Notes: a model not told the origin generated them from the letters alone. Positions 45,887 to 55,041 are shown, counted from the first letter of the stretch. The stretch: 64,000 bases of DNA from Massilia forsythiae (GCF_012849555.1 NZ_CP051685.1:4216001-4280000); one strand, 5' to 3'. Program-made: numbers and translations.

Positions 45887-46681
45887 TTACTGCGCAGTCC
45901 AGCCGCCATCCATGTTCCAGGCCGCGCCGCGCACCTGGTTGGCGGCCGCCGAGCACAGGAACACCGCCAGCGCGCCCAGCTCGTCCGGCGTGACGAACTC
46001 GCCCGACGGCTGCTTCTCGCCCAGCAGCGCCTTTTTCGCCTGCTCGTTGGGGATGCCTTCGCGCGCGGCGCGGTCGTCCACCTGCTTCTGCACCAGCGGC
46101 GTCAGCACCCAGCCCGGGCAGATCGCGTTGCAGGTGATGCCGCTGGCGGCGTTTTCCAGCGCCGTCACCTTGGTCAGGCCGACCAGGCCGTGCTTGGCGG
46201 CGACGTAGGCCGACTTCTGGCTCGATCCGACCAGGCCGTGCGCCGAGGCCAGGTTGATGATGCGGCCCCAGTTCTTCTTCTTCATGCCGGGCAGCGCCAG
46301 GCGCGTGGTGTGGAAGGCCGAGGACAGGTTGATGGCAATGATCGCATCCCATTTCTCGACCGGGAAATCCTCGACGTTGGCCACGTACTGGATGCCGGCG
46401 TTGTTGACCAGGATGTCGACGCCGCCGAACTTCTCCAGCGCGAAAGCCATCATGGCCTCGATCTCGGCCGGCTTCGACATGTCGGCATTGTGGTAGGCGG
46501 TCTGCACGCCGAATTCCTGGCCGACGTCGGTGTACAGCTTGTCGATCTGCTGGGCGTCGCCGAAACCATTGAACACGATGTTCGCGCCCTGCTCGGCGAG
46601 TGCGCGCGCGATGCCCAGGCCGATGCCCGAGGTCGAGCCGGTGACGAGGGCAGTCTTGCCGCTCAACATGGTGGATTTCAT
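45887..46681 (-). CDS. bdhA: 3-hydroxybutyrate dehydrogenase
   Basis: The 264-residue SDR from the ATG at 46681 (GAGG site upstream) matches bacterial D-3-hydroxybutyrate dehydrogenases. The NAD loop is TGSTSGIGLGIA, the NNAG motif is LVNNAGIQYV, and the catalytic residues lie in INLASAHGLVG and YVAAKHGLVG. The segment ICPGWVLTPLV with QKQVDDRA and the end MDGGWTAQ are specific for this subfamily. It oxidises 3-hydroxybutyrate to acetoacetate, a step in polyhydroxybutyrate use, and fits with scoAB in the window. Confidence 0.95.
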   Translation of the reverse strand: MKSTMLSGKTALVTGSTSGIGLGIARALAEQGANIVFNGFGDAQQIDKLYTDVGQEFGVQTAYHNADMSKPAEIEAMMAFALEKFGGVDILVNNAGIQYVANVEDFPVEKWDAIIAINLSSAFHTTRLALPGMKKKNWGRIINLASAHGLVGSSQKSAYVAAKHGLVGLTKVTALENAASGITCNAICPGWVLTPLVQKQVDDRAAREGIPNEQAKKALLGEKQPSGEFVTPDELGALAVFLCSAAANQVRGAAWNMDGGWTAQ

Positions 46682-46854
46682 TCGATCCTCATCTGTAAAA
46701 GGGGAGTGGAGCCGCATTGGCATGGCGGGCGGGCCGCCAGACTTGGTAGAATTCTAATCGCTGCGCCGAATAATATCTTGCAGGGCTGGGACGATATTGT
46801 CGGCGGCGTACGGAAGCGGCCTGGATCGCCGGGCCGGATCGCTGGGTTGGACCA

Positions 46855-47781
46855 ATGAGTCGGCAGATGGAAGAAATGTCAGTGGAACAGAATGTGAACG
46901 AAGCGCGGCGCAAGTCGGTGCTGTGCAGCTCGCCGGCCGGCCTGCACCGCATGGCCTACAAGGAATGGGGCGACCCCGCCAACCCGCGCGTGCTGGTGTG
47001 CGTACATGGCGTCACCCGCGTGGCCGACGATTTCGATGCGCTGGCGCGCGCCCTGTGCGACCGCTACCGGGTGGTGTGCCCGGACGTGGCCGGACGCGGC
47101 CGTTCCGGGCGCCTGCGCGATCCCGAGCTGTACACGGTGCCGCAGTACGTGGCCGACATGGTGACGCTGGTCGCGCGCGTGACCGCCGGCGCCGACGGCA
47201 ACGCCGATGAAGGCGTGCACTGGTTCGGCACCTCGATGGGCGGCCTGATCGGCATGATCCTGGCGTCGCTGGACGGCACGCCGGTGCGGCGCCTGGTGCT
47301 GAACGACATCGGCCCGGTGCTCGATCCGGTGGCGATGGCGCGCATCGGCGACTACATCGGCCAGGACCTGCGCTTTCCCAGCTTCGAGGCCGGCGCCGCC
47401 TTCGTGCGCGAGGTATCCGCCTCGTTCGGGCCGCATAGCGACGCCGAGTGGCGCAAGCTGGCCGCCGACGTGCTGGTGCAGGAACCGGATGGCCAATGGG
47501 CGCGCCACTACGACATCCGCCTGGCCAGGCCGTTCGCCGCCATCACACCGGAACGCGCGCGCAGCGACGAGGCCATGCTGTGGGCCGCCTTCGACGCGAT
47601 CCGCTGCCCGACGCTGCTGGTGCGCGGCGAACGCTCCGACCTGCTTTCGCGCGCCACCGCCGAGGAAATGACGCGGCGCGGACCGCGCCCCCGACTGGTC
47701 GAGATCGCGGGCGTCGGCCATGCGCCGACCTTCGTGCAGCCGGACCAGATCGCCATCGCGCGCGCCTTCCTGGCCGGCTGA
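46855..47781 (+). CDS. Alpha/beta-fold hydrolase
   Basis: The 308-residue protein has an alpha/beta-hydrolase core: the VHGVTR oxyanion strand, the nucleophile elbow WFGTSMGGLIG, the acidic residue in RGERSDLLS and the catalytic histidine in GVGHAPTF. The first 30 residues are polar and their start is uncertain, because ATGs at 46855, 46867 and 46876 are all in frame. The motif LVLNDIGP is common in esterases of the haloalkane dehalogenase/esterase branch. Substrate unknown. It precedes a RidA-family gene by 30 bases and may form an operon with it and relA. Confidence 0.9.
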   Translation: MSRQMEEMSVEQNVNEARRKSVLCSSPAGLHRMAYKEWGDPANPRVLVCVHGVTRVADDFDALARALCDRYRVVCPDVAGRGRSGRLRDPELYTVPQYVADMVTLVARVTAGADGNADEGVHWFGTSMGGLIGMILASLDGTPVRRLVLNDIGPVLDPVAMARIGDYIGQDLRFPSFEAGAAFVREVSASFGPHSDAEWRKLAADVLVQEPDGQWARHYDIRLARPFAAITPERARSDEAMLWAAFDAIRCPTLLVRGERSDLLSRATAEEMTRRGPRPRLVEIAGVGHAPTFVQPDQIAIARAFLAG

Positions 47782-47811
47782 AACATTTATCCACCCAAAC
47801 CCAAGGAAACC

Positions 47812-48162
47812 ATGGAAATCCAACGACTCCACGTCGGCAAGCGCTTGTCCGAAATCGCCATCCACAACGGCACCGTGTACCTGGCCGGCCAGATCGCCGA
47901 AGACACCGCGCAGGACATCGTCGGCCAGACCCGCGAAGTGCTGGGCCACGTCGACCGCCTGCTGGCCGAAGCCGGCAGCGGCAAGACGCGCATCCTCAGC
48001 TGCCAGATCTACATCGCCGACATGGCGTATTTCCCCGGCATGAACAGCGTGTGGGACGGCTGGGTCGTGCCCGGCCACACGCCGCCGCGCGCCACGGTCG
48101 AAGCGAAGCTGGCCAATCCCGCCTGCCTGGTCGAGATCGTGGTCGTCGCGGCCCAGGCCTGA
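47812..48162 (+). CDS. RidA family protein
   Basis: The 116-residue protein belongs to the YjgF/YER057c/UK114 (RidA) family: VYLAGQIAEDTAQDIVGQTREVLGHVDRLL near residues 21-50 and the end PACLVEIVVVAAQ. It lacks the canonical RidA arginine in the usual R-x-R-xxx-E pattern, because the segment here reads PGHTPPRATVEAKLANPACLVEIV with R at the middle. Members deaminate enamine/imine intermediates or serve other roles; the substrate is uncertain. It lies between the hydrolase and relA with short gaps. Confidence 0.9.
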   Translation: MEIQRLHVGKRLSEIAIHNGTVYLAGQIAEDTAQDIVGQTREVLGHVDRLLAEAGSGKTRILSCQIYIADMAYFPGMNSVWDGWVVPGHTPPRATVEAKLANPACLVEIVVVAAQA

Positions 48163-48174
48163 GAAGCGGCGCGT

Positions 48175-50415
48175 ATGGTATCGATCGTCGCGCTCGGCGA
48201 CGCCACCACCCAGCTGCTGCACGGCCTCGGCCATGAGGATTGCACGCGGGTCAAGGCCGCCCTCGATTTTGCCTCGGCCACCTACGGCGACAGCCTGGCC
48301 ACGTCCGGCCAGGGCGCCTTCGAGTTTTCGCTGGCGGTGGGCGGCACCCTGGCGCTGCTGCGCAGCGACGCCGAGACGCGCATGGCCGGCCTGCTGTTCG
48401 AGCTGGCCGTGGTCGATCCGGCGCACGCCGCCCAGATCGAGGATCGCTTCGGCAAGGACGTGGCGGCCATGGTGCATGGCGTGCAGCAGCTGATCCGCCT
48501 GCGCGACCTGACGGCCAACCAGGCCCCGGTCGGGCGCGGCAAGAACGCCGCCCAGGAAGCCAAGGCGCAGGTCGAAACCCTGCGCAAGATGCTGCTGGCG
48601 ATGGCATCCGACATGCGCGTGGTGCTGGTGCGCCTGGCTTCGTGCGTGACCAGCCTGCGCTGGTTCGCCGAGCAGAAGCGCTTCGATGCGGTCACCCACG
48701 ACTACGGGCGCGAGGTGCTGGATTTGTACGCGCCGCTGGCCAACCGCCTCGGCATCTTCCAGCTCAAATGGGAGCTGGAAGACCTGGCGTTCCGCATGAT
48801 GGAGCCGGAAACCTACAAGCGCATCGCCAAGATGCTGGAAGAAAAGCGCATGCTGCGCGAGAGCTTCGTGCAGTCTGCCATCACGCGATTGCAGGACGAA
48901 CTGGCGGCGGCCGGCATCAAGGCCGAGGTCAGCGGGCGGCCCAAGCACATCTACAGCATCTATAAAAAGATGCGCGGCAAGGAGCTGGACTTCACGGCGC
49001 TGTACGACGTGCGCGCCTTCCGCGTGATCGTGGCCGACGTCAAGACCTGCTACACGGTGCTGGGCCTGGTGCACAACATCTGGACCCCGATCCCGAAGGA
49101 ATTCGACGACTACATCTCGCGTCCCAAGCCGAACGGCTACCAGTCGCTGCATACCGTGGTCAACGCCGACGACGGTCGCCCGCTGGAAGTGCAGATCCGC
49201 ACCCAGGAGATGCACAACTTCGCCGAGTACGGGGTGGCGGCGCACTGGCGCTACAAGGAAGAGGGCGGGTCCAACTTCAAGAGCCAGCAGTACGACGAAA
49301 AGATCGCCTGGCTGCGCCAGCTGCTGGCCTGGAACAGCGACGTCGCCGGCGCCGTCGCCGGCCAGGAAGAGCTGCAGCGCGAATGGGTCGAGAAGCTCAA
49401 GTCGACCACGCTGGACGACCGCATCTTCGTACTGACGCCGCAGGCGCGCGTGCTGGAGCTGCCGGTCGGCGCCACGCCGATCGACTTCGCCTACCACCTG
49501 CACACCGACGTCGGCCACCGCTGCCGCGGCGCCAAGATCGACGGCACCATGGTGCCGCTGAACACGGCGCTGCACAACGGCCAGACCTGCGAGATCATCA
49601 CCGCCAAGGGCGCGCCGGGCAGCGCCGGGCCGTCGCGCGACTGGCTCAGCCCCGGCTATACCGTCAGCAGCCGCACGCGCACCAAGATCCGCGCCTGGTT
49701 CCACGCGCTGGAACTGGCCGAGACCCTGGCGCACGGCCGCGGCCAGGTGGAAAAATCGCTGCAGCGCGAAGGCAAGACCGCGGTCAACCTGGAAGCGCTG
49801 GCGCACAAGCTGGGCTTCGCCAAGCTGGACGACCTGTTCATCGCGGTCGGCAAGGACAAGTTCAGCCTGCGCCACGTGGAAGCGGCGCTGCACGAGCCGA
49901 GCGAGACGGCGCAGCAGGAAGACGCGGCGGTGGTCAACAAGAGCCGCGCCTCCAGCGTCGAGCAGGGCGCCAAGTCGGGCGTGCTGGTGGTCGGCACCGA
50001 GGGCCTGATGACGCAGCTGGCGCGCTGCTGCAAGCCGGCGCCGCCCGACCCGATCGTCGGCTTCGTCACGCGCGGCAAGGGCGTGTCGATCCACCGCGCC
50101 AGCTGCAAGAACTTCGGCGAGATGGCGGCCAAGGCGCCCGAGCGCGTGCTCGAGACGGAGTGGGGCCGCACCGGCAACGACACCGTCTACCCGATCGACA
50201 TCTTCATCCTGGCCAGCGACCGCCAGGGCCTGCTGCGCGACATCTCCGAGGTGCTCACGCGCGAGAAGATCAACGTCATCGGCGTCAATACGCAAAGCGC
50301 CAAGGGGACCGCGCGCATGGTGTTCACCGCTGAGATCGGCGCCACCGGGCAATTGCAGAAGGCCCTGGCGGCGATCGCCGAAGTGCCCGGCGTGCAGGAA
50401 GCGAAACGCACCTGA
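48175..50415 (+). CDS. relA: GTP pyrophosphokinase RelA
   Basis: The 746-residue protein has the long RSH layout. The N-terminal HD region is degenerate: where SpoT has a HD motif it reads AGLLFELAVVDPAHAAQI, so hydrolase activity should be absent. The synthetase domain starts near residue 240 (SGRPKHIYSIYKKMRGK) and has the EFDD sequence (E309-D312) of RelA-type EXDD synthetases, unlike the RXKD of SpoT. The TGS domain (RIFVLTPQARVLELPVGAT) and C-terminal ACT domain follow. RelA makes (p)ppGpp on stalled ribosomes. It follows the RidA gene by 12 bases. A SpoT would be expected elsewhere in the genome. Confidence 0.95.
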   Translation: MVSIVALGDATTQLLHGLGHEDCTRVKAALDFASATYGDSLATSGQGAFEFSLAVGGTLALLRSDAETRMAGLLFELAVVDPAHAAQIEDRFGKDVAAMVHGVQQLIRLRDLTANQAPVGRGKNAAQEAKAQVETLRKMLLAMASDMRVVLVRLASCVTSLRWFAEQKRFDAVTHDYGREVLDLYAPLANRLGIFQLKWELEDLAFRMMEPETYKRIAKMLEEKRMLRESFVQSAITRLQDELAAAGIKAEVSGRPKHIYSIYKKMRGKELDFTALYDVRAFRVIVADVKTCYTVLGLVHNIWTPIPKEFDDYISRPKPNGYQSLHTVVNADDGRPLEVQIRTQEMHNFAEYGVAAHWRYKEEGGSNFKSQQYDEKIAWLRQLLAWNSDVAGAVAGQEELQREWVEKLKSTTLDDRIFVLTPQARVLELPVGATPIDFAYHLHTDVGHRCRGAKIDGTMVPLNTALHNGQTCEIITAKGAPGSAGPSRDWLSPGYTVSSRTRTKIRAWFHALELAETLAHGRGQVEKSLQREGKTAVNLEALAHKLGFAKLDDLFIAVGKDKFSLRHVEAALHEPSETAQQEDAAVVNKSRASSVEQGAKSGVLVVGTEGLMTQLARCCKPAPPDPIVGFVTRGKGVSIHRASCKNFGEMAAKAPERVLETEWGRTGNDTVYPIDIFILASDRQGLLRDISEVLTREKINVIGVNTQSAKGTARMVFTAEIGATGQLQKALAAIAEVPGVQEAKRT

Positions 50416-50467
50416 CGTCGAACGAGCGGTGGTGGAGCCCATCCGCGCCACCCTGTATCATGTCAAT

Positions 50468-51274
50468 ATGCCGAACTCGACCCTATTGACCACCCCGCCG
50501 CGCCATTGGGGCAAGCTGGCCGCGCGCTGGCTCGGCAGCTGGTGGCGCATGCTGCACCTGGGCGCGGTGGCGCTGGTGCTGGCGGCGTCGACGTCCGGCT
50601 GGCACCGGGCCGAGCGCCTGGCGGTCTCGCGCCGCATCCACGCCGGCACCTGGCAGGTGCTGCCCTGGTTTACGCTGCTGACCGCGCTGGTCAGCCTGGT
50701 GATCATCCGCATCGTGCTGGTCACGGCGCAGAGCTACGGCCTGTCGCGCTATGCGCTGGAGATGGTGGTGCGCGTGCTGGTGCTGGAATTGATTCCGCTG
50801 TCGGCGGCGCTGTTCGCCGCGCTGCGCGCCGGCCTGGCCTTCGACGCCGCCGCCATCGGCCTGGACCGCATCGGCGTCGATCCGGCCGCCGTCACCGGCG
50901 CGGCCCTGCAGCGCTTGCGGCGCGATCTCGTGCCGCAGCTGGTGGCCGACGCCTTTTCGGTCCTCAGCCTGGCGATGGCCAGCAGCGTGACCGTGCTGGT
51001 GCTGGCCTACCTGAACGTGTACGGACTGTCGCCCTGGGGACTGTCCGACTACACGCGCACCGTCGGCCGCGTGTTCGACCCGGTGGTGACAGTCGGCTTC
51101 GTCCTCAAGACCGTGCTGTTCGGGCTGGCGGTGGCGGTGATCCCGAGCGCCGCCATCCTCGAACTGCTGCGCCGCCCGCGCCGCACCGGCTCCAGCGTGC
51201 AGCCGGGCGCGCTGCGCCTGCTGTTCGTGCTGTTGCTGATCGAGGCCGGTTCGCTGGCGGTGAAATACATCTGA
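50468..51274 (+). CDS. MlaE/YrbE-type ABC transporter permease (divergent)
   Basis: The 268-residue membrane protein has five or six hydrophobic helices and the family's central segment, here LSRYALEMVVRVLVLELIPLSA with the later GLDRIGVDPAA loop, which corresponds to the MGVDP-type loop of MlaE. It differs from standard MlaE in much of its length. The following genes encode an MCE protein and a lipoprotein, which supports a lipid-transport role in envelope maintenance. An ATPase (MlaF-like) is not present in the cluster. The start is uncertain: a GTG at 50429 is in frame, and no ATG has a strong ribosome site. It follows relA by about 50 bases. Confidence 0.78.
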   Translation: MPNSTLLTTPPRHWGKLAARWLGSWWRMLHLGAVALVLAASTSGWHRAERLAVSRRIHAGTWQVLPWFTLLTALVSLVIIRIVLVTAQSYGLSRYALEMVVRVLVLELIPLSAALFAALRAGLAFDAAAIGLDRIGVDPAAVTGAALQRLRRDLVPQLVADAFSVLSLAMASSVTVLVLAYLNVYGLSPWGLSDYTRTVGRVFDPVVTVGFVLKTVLFGLAVAVIPSAAILELLRRPRRTGSSVQPGALRLLFVLLLIEAGSLAVKYI

Positions 51275-51287
51275 TCCAAGGAAGCCC

Positions 51288-52241
51288 ATGGCCGAACCCG
51301 AATCCACTCCCCCGTCCGTATCCACCCCGGCCGAGCCGCGCCACGTCGAGGCCAAGGCGCTGATCCTGCTGGCCGTGATCGGCGCTCTCATCGTGGGCTT
51401 CTTCCTGTACGTGATGTACGCGCGCGGCGTGTTCGAGCAGACCCAGCGCCTGGTGCTGGTGGCCGACGATTCCGAAGGCGTGATCCCGGGCATGGACATG
51501 ACCTTCGCCGGCTTCCCGATCGGGCGCGTGCGCCAGGTCGACCTGGGCAACGACGGCAAGGTCAACATCGCGGTCGACATCGCGCGCGACGACGCCAGGT
51601 GGCTGCGTACCAGCAGCGTGTTCACGCTGGAGCGCAGCGTGGTCGGCGAAACGCGCCTGCGCGCCTACACCGGCATCCTGAGCGATCCGCCGCTGCCGGA
51701 CAAGTCGACCCGCCCGGTGCTGCGCGGCGACGCCACCGCCGAGATCCCGCGCCTGCTGGCGACGGCGCGCACGCTGATGGAGAACCTGGAAGCGATGACG
51801 CGCGCCGATTCGTCGATCGGCAACAGCCTGGCCAATGTCGAGACCATCACCGGCCGCATGACCGGCCGCTACGGCGTGCTCGGTACCGCGCTCGGCGGCG
51901 ACGAGGAAGCGAAACAGCTGCTGCAGACGCTGCGCCGCGTCGACGCCATCCTGGCCAAGGCCGACCGCCGCGTGTTCGGCGCCAACGGCGTGATGGACGA
52001 TACGCAGGCCGCGATCGGCGAGCTGAATGGCATGTTGAAAGATGCCCGCGTGACGCTGCAGAAGGTCGACGCGGTGCTGGCCGAGGCGCAGGCGGTGGGC
52101 GCCAACGCGCGCGTCGCCACGCAGGACCTGGGCAAGCTGCGCGGCGAGGTCGACGCCAGCCTGCGCAAGGTGAACCGGCTGGTCGACCAGATCGACCGCA
52201 AGTGGCCGTTCAAGCGCGACACGGAGATCAAGCTGCCATGA
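51288..52241 (+). CDS. MlaD/MCE-family protein
   Basis: The 317-residue protein has one N-terminal transmembrane helix (about residues 25-46) and an MCE domain starting at LVLVADDSEGVIPGMDMTFAGFPIGRV. The stretch after it is largely helical, with coiled-coil-like repeats (TLMENLEAMT, QTLRRVDAILAKADRR, DARVTLQKVDAVLAEAQ), which fits MCE proteins that form hexameric tubes across the periplasm. It is 13 bases after the permease gene and its stop overlaps the lipoprotein start by ATGA. It probably forms a lipid-transport module with its neighbours. Confidence 0.88.
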   Translation: MAEPESTPPSVSTPAEPRHVEAKALILLAVIGALIVGFFLYVMYARGVFEQTQRLVLVADDSEGVIPGMDMTFAGFPIGRVRQVDLGNDGKVNIAVDIARDDARWLRTSSVFTLERSVVGETRLRAYTGILSDPPLPDKSTRPVLRGDATAEIPRLLATARTLMENLEAMTRADSSIGNSLANVETITGRMTGRYGVLGTALGGDEEAKQLLQTLRRVDAILAKADRRVFGANGVMDDTQAAIGELNGMLKDARVTLQKVDAVLAEAQAVGANARVATQDLGKLRGEVDASLRKVNRLVDQIDRKWPFKRDTEIKLP

Positions 52242-52885
52242 CCATCGCATCCCTTCCGCGCAAGGCCGGCCTGGCGCTGCTGGCGATCGTGCTGGCCGGC
52301 TGCGCCGCCACGCCGAAGCCGCCGCCCTGGCAGAACGACGTGCGTGACGCGCTCGACGGCTTCACCGACGCCTGGCTGCACGGCGACGGCGGCGCCGCCG
52401 AGGCCGATTTCGCGCGCGCGCGCCGCGCCGCCGGCGCTACCGGCCGCTTCGACAACGTGGCCCAGGCCGAACTGGTGCGCTGCGGCGTGCGCGCGGCGGC
52501 GCTCGACTACGACTGTCCCGGCTTCGCCGCCATCGCCCAGGATGCCACGCCGGCCCAGCGCGCCTACGCGGCCTACCTGGACGGGCGCTGGCAGGGGTTG
52601 GATGCCGGCCTGCTGCCGGCGCAGCACCGGGCGGTGGTGGCGAGCGGCTCGCTGGCCGGCGTGGCCGATCCGCTGGCGCGCCTGGTGGCGGCCGGCGCGC
52701 TGCTCAAGGCCGGCCGCATCGCGCCCGGAGACGTCGGCGCCGCGGTCGACGCCGCGTCAAGCCAGGGCTGGCGCCGCCCCCTGCTGGCCTGGCTGGGCGT
52801 GCAGGAACGGCGCGCGCTGGCGGCCGGCGACGACGCGGCGGCGCGCGCCGTGCGGCGCCGCATCGAGCTGGCATCCGGGGAATGA
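52238..52885 (+). CDS. Putative lipoprotein of the MCE cluster
   Basis: The 215-residue protein has a type II signal peptide with the lipobox LAGC at C22. The mature part is alanine-rich and helical, without a recognised domain. The ATG overlaps the MCE gene stop. In Mla/Pqi/Let-type systems a lipoprotein or ABC_trans_aux protein is often the last gene, and this one fills that place, but sequence similarity to known ones was not recognisable. Probably outer-membrane or periplasmic. Confidence 0.82.
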   Translation: MTIASLPRKAGLALLAIVLAGCAATPKPPPWQNDVRDALDGFTDAWLHGDGGAAEADFARARRAAGATGRFDNVAQAELVRCGVRAAALDYDCPGFAAIAQDATPAQRAYAAYLDGRWQGLDAGLLPAQHRAVVASGSLAGVADPLARLVAAGALLKAGRIAPGDVGAAVDAASSQGWRRPLLAWLGVQERRALAAGDDAAARAVRRRIELASGE

Positions 52886-52986
52886 ACGCAATCTCTACAA
52901 ACGCTGGCACAGGCCCCAGGGCAAGGCGCATCGTCTAGTATGGCGAGAAGAATGCAACGCAGCCATGCGGCCCGGACCAGCGTCTG

Positions 52987-53460
52987 TCAGTCGCCGCGCG
53001 GGCGTTTCAGCAGGGCCAGGATGATCACCGTGAACAGCGCACTGGCCACCGCCGTCGCTTCCTTGCCCATGCCGGCGGCCACGCCGATGGCGGCGGTGAG
53101 CCAGACGCTGGCCGCGGTCGTCAGTCCGCGAATGTCGTTGCTTTCCTTTTGCTTGAGGATGGCGCCGGCACCGAGGAAGCCGATGCCGGCGGTAACGCCC
53201 TGCAGCACGCGCGACAGGTCTTCCACGCGCATGCCGGCCTGCAGCGGAATCAGCACGAACAACGCCGAGCCGAGCGAGACCAGCATATGCGTGCGCAGGC
53301 CGGCCGAGGCGCCGCTCGCTTCGCGTTCATAGCCGATCATCCCGCCCAGCAGCATCGCCACCAGCAGGCGCAGCACCAGGCGCGTGATGTCGTCGGCCTG
53401 GCCGAGGTCCGAGAATTCCTGCTGCACCGTCGCCCAACTTTGCTCCCACCACATCGGCAT
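52987..53460 (-). CDS. MgtC/SapB family membrane protein
   Basis: The 157-residue protein has four or five transmembrane helices and the MgtC signature GGMIGYEREASGASAGLRTHMLVSLGSALF, with the following ITAGIGFLGAGAIL-like segment (here VTAGIGFLGAGAIL) and the polar RGLTTAASVWLTAAIG stretch. MgtC proteins act in magnesium adaptation and inhibit or adjust F1Fo ATP synthase in some pathogens. The short length matches the domain without the C-terminal ACT-like part. It lies alone between the lipoprotein gene and the H-NS gene. Confidence 0.93.
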   Translation of the reverse strand: MPMWWEQSWATVQQEFSDLGQADDITRLVLRLLVAMLLGGMIGYEREASGASAGLRTHMLVSLGSALFVLIPLQAGMRVEDLSRVLQGVTAGIGFLGAGAILKQKESNDIRGLTTAASVWLTAAIGVAAGMGKEATAVASALFTVIILALLKRPRGD

Positions 53461-53558
53461 CCCTTCGCATGTCCATCATTCCATGCGCATGATGCCAGTC
53501 CGGGCCGCCTGGCGGCGCGCCGCTCGCCGCCGCGGCCGGGCAGGGCAGGCGAACGCGC

Positions 53559-53951
53559 TCAGGCGCCCTTGGCGTCGGCCACCTTGAAGGCATCCAGCGT
53601 GGTGCCGCCGGCCAGCGCCTCGGCGATCCATTTCGGCTGGCGTCCGCGCCCGCTCCAGGTCTGGGCGCCGTTGGCCGGGTTGCGGTAGCGCGCCGCCGCC
53701 TTCGGACCGCTGGCCCTGGCGCCGGCCGGTTCCAGTCCGTCCGCCTTCGGGCCGGCCAGCGCTTTCAGGCGGCCGCCGCCCTTCTTCATCAGGGATTCGA
53801 CCGAGATGCCGGCCTCGCTGGCGATCGCGCGGATCTGTTCGCGCGCCTTGCCCAGTTCCTGGCGCTGGCGTTCCTTGATTTCGTTTTCGACGTCGAACTG
53901 CAAGCCTTTCAGCTCGGCCAGGTTGTAGTCGGACAGGTTGATCGCGGCCAT
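53559..53951 (-). CDS. H-NS family nucleoid-associated protein
   Basis: The 130-residue protein from the ATG at 53951 has an N-terminal coiled-coil (LAELKGLQFDVENEIKERQR and onward) and the C-terminal H-NS DNA-binding motif near residues 90-120: YRNPANGAQTWSGRGRQPKW. The linker is rich in Ala, Gly and Pro. Such proteins silence AT-rich DNA and shape the nucleoid. It is a standalone gene with a GGAAAG-type site. AT-rich regions in this window, such as 41400-41545 and 2160-2370, are plausible targets. Confidence 0.94.
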   Translation of the reverse strand: MAAINLSDYNLAELKGLQFDVENEIKERQRQELGKAREQIRAIASEAGISVESLMKKGGGRLKALAGPKADGLEPAGARASGPKAAARYRNPANGAQTWSGRGRQPKWIAEALAGGTTLDAFKVADAKGA

Positions 53952-54018
53952 GGAGGATTCTTTCCGTATGCGTTGTGGGGATGGCCGCATCATGCCGGGT
54001 TTCCGGGCGCGGCGGCGC

Positions 54019-55041
54019 TCACCAGACCGTCTGCAGGGCGCGCGCCGCCGCGCTGCCAGGCGCCGCCGCCGGGCGCAGCGCCGGCGGCAGCAGGTTGTGG
54101 ATGTGGGTGGCGGCGCGCGCCGCCTGGCCGGTGGCCACCGCGATCTGGTTCAGGCCGACGACCACGTCGCCGATCGCGAACAGGCCGGGCACCGCGGTGG
54201 CGCCGTGGCCATCCACCACCAGCTCGCTGCACTGGGCGGTCTCGGCGCCGAGATTCACGGCCAGGCCGGAGCGCGCGTTCTCGCCCAGCATCGGGTAGAA
54301 CACGTCGGCTTCGAAGGCTTGCCCGTCCTCGGTGTGCATCACCGGCTTCATGGCGGCGTCCAGCGTCACCGACAGCAGCGGCGAATCGACGTAGCGCACG
54401 CCGGCCGCGTCCAGCTGGCGACGGTCGTCGTCGGTGAGGATGGAGGCCGAGCGCGGCCCGGCGGGGCCGCGCTCGAACAGGGTGACGTCGGCGCTGAAGG
54501 TGCGCATGAACATGGCGTGGCCCACCGGGTTCACCTCGGCGGTGGCGACCGCGATGCGCTTGTCCATGACGTCGAAGCCGTCGCACACCGGGCACAGGCG
54601 CACCGAGCCGACGGCGATCGCCTCGCGCCAGTGTTCGACCGGCAGGCCGACGTCGGCCACGCCGGTGGCCAGCAGCACGGTATGGGCGCGGATCGGCTGG
54701 ACGTCGCGCTGTTCGGACTCGTCCCCGGCCAGGTAGTCGGCCACGAACAGCCCGTCCTCGATGCGCAGGTCGGCGATCTCGCCGCTCATGACCGAGCCGC
54801 CGTAGCGCTCCAGCTGGGCGGTCAGGTTGCCGAGCAGCGTGTGGCCCGGTACCCCTTCCGGGAAGCCCGGATAGTTGTGCGAGACCGGGATCAGGCGCAG
54901 GCGGCTGTTGCCCTTGTCGACCAGGGCGATGTTGCGGGTGAAGCGGCGCAGGTAGATCGCCGCGGTCAGGCCGGCGGGGCCGCCGCCGACGATCAGCGTG
55001 TCGTAGACGGGCGCGCTCAACGGTTCGTGTGGAATGGTCAT
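54019..55041 (-). CDS. Thioredoxin-reductase-like NAD(P)/FAD-dependent oxidoreductase
   Basis: The 340-residue protein has the two-dinucleotide-binding layout: FAD motif LIVGGGPAGLTAAIYLRR at the N-terminus, a CPVCDGFD redox motif near residue 150 and the C-terminal FAIGDVVVGLNQIAVATGQAA typical of TrxR-like proteins. The second nucleotide-binding loop is less canonical (AVATAEVNPVGHAMFM), which may mean a changed reductant preference. It could act as a thioredoxin reductase homologue or a ferredoxin/flavodoxin-linked enzyme. It is monocistronic and precedes the cation-efflux gene by about 110 bases in the same orientation. Confidence 0.88.
   Translation of the reverse strand: MTIPHEPLSAPVYDTLIVGGGPAGLTAAIYLRRFTRNIALVDKGNSRLRLIPVSHNYPGFPEGVPGHTLLGNLTAQLERYGGSVMSGEIADLRIEDGLFVADYLAGDESEQRDVQPIRAHTVLLATGVADVGLPVEHWREAIAVGSVRLCPVCDGFDVMDKRIAVATAEVNPVGHAMFMRTFSADVTLFERGPAGPRSASILTDDDRRQLDAAGVRYVDSPLLSVTLDAAMKPVMHTEDGQAFEADVFYPMLGENARSGLAVNLGAETAQCSELVVDGHGATAVPGLFAIGDVVVGLNQIAVATGQAARAATHIHNLLPPALRPAAAPGSAAARALQTVW

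Noticed and set aside
48175-50415. Annotation as SpoT rather than RelA
   Set aside because: The HD motif is missing and the synthetase motif is EFDD, as in RelA.
46879-50451. Open frame of about 1190 codons on the minus strand across the hydrolase, RidA and relA genes
   Set aside because: Antisense shadow of known genes. The translation is compositionally skewed and shows no domain.
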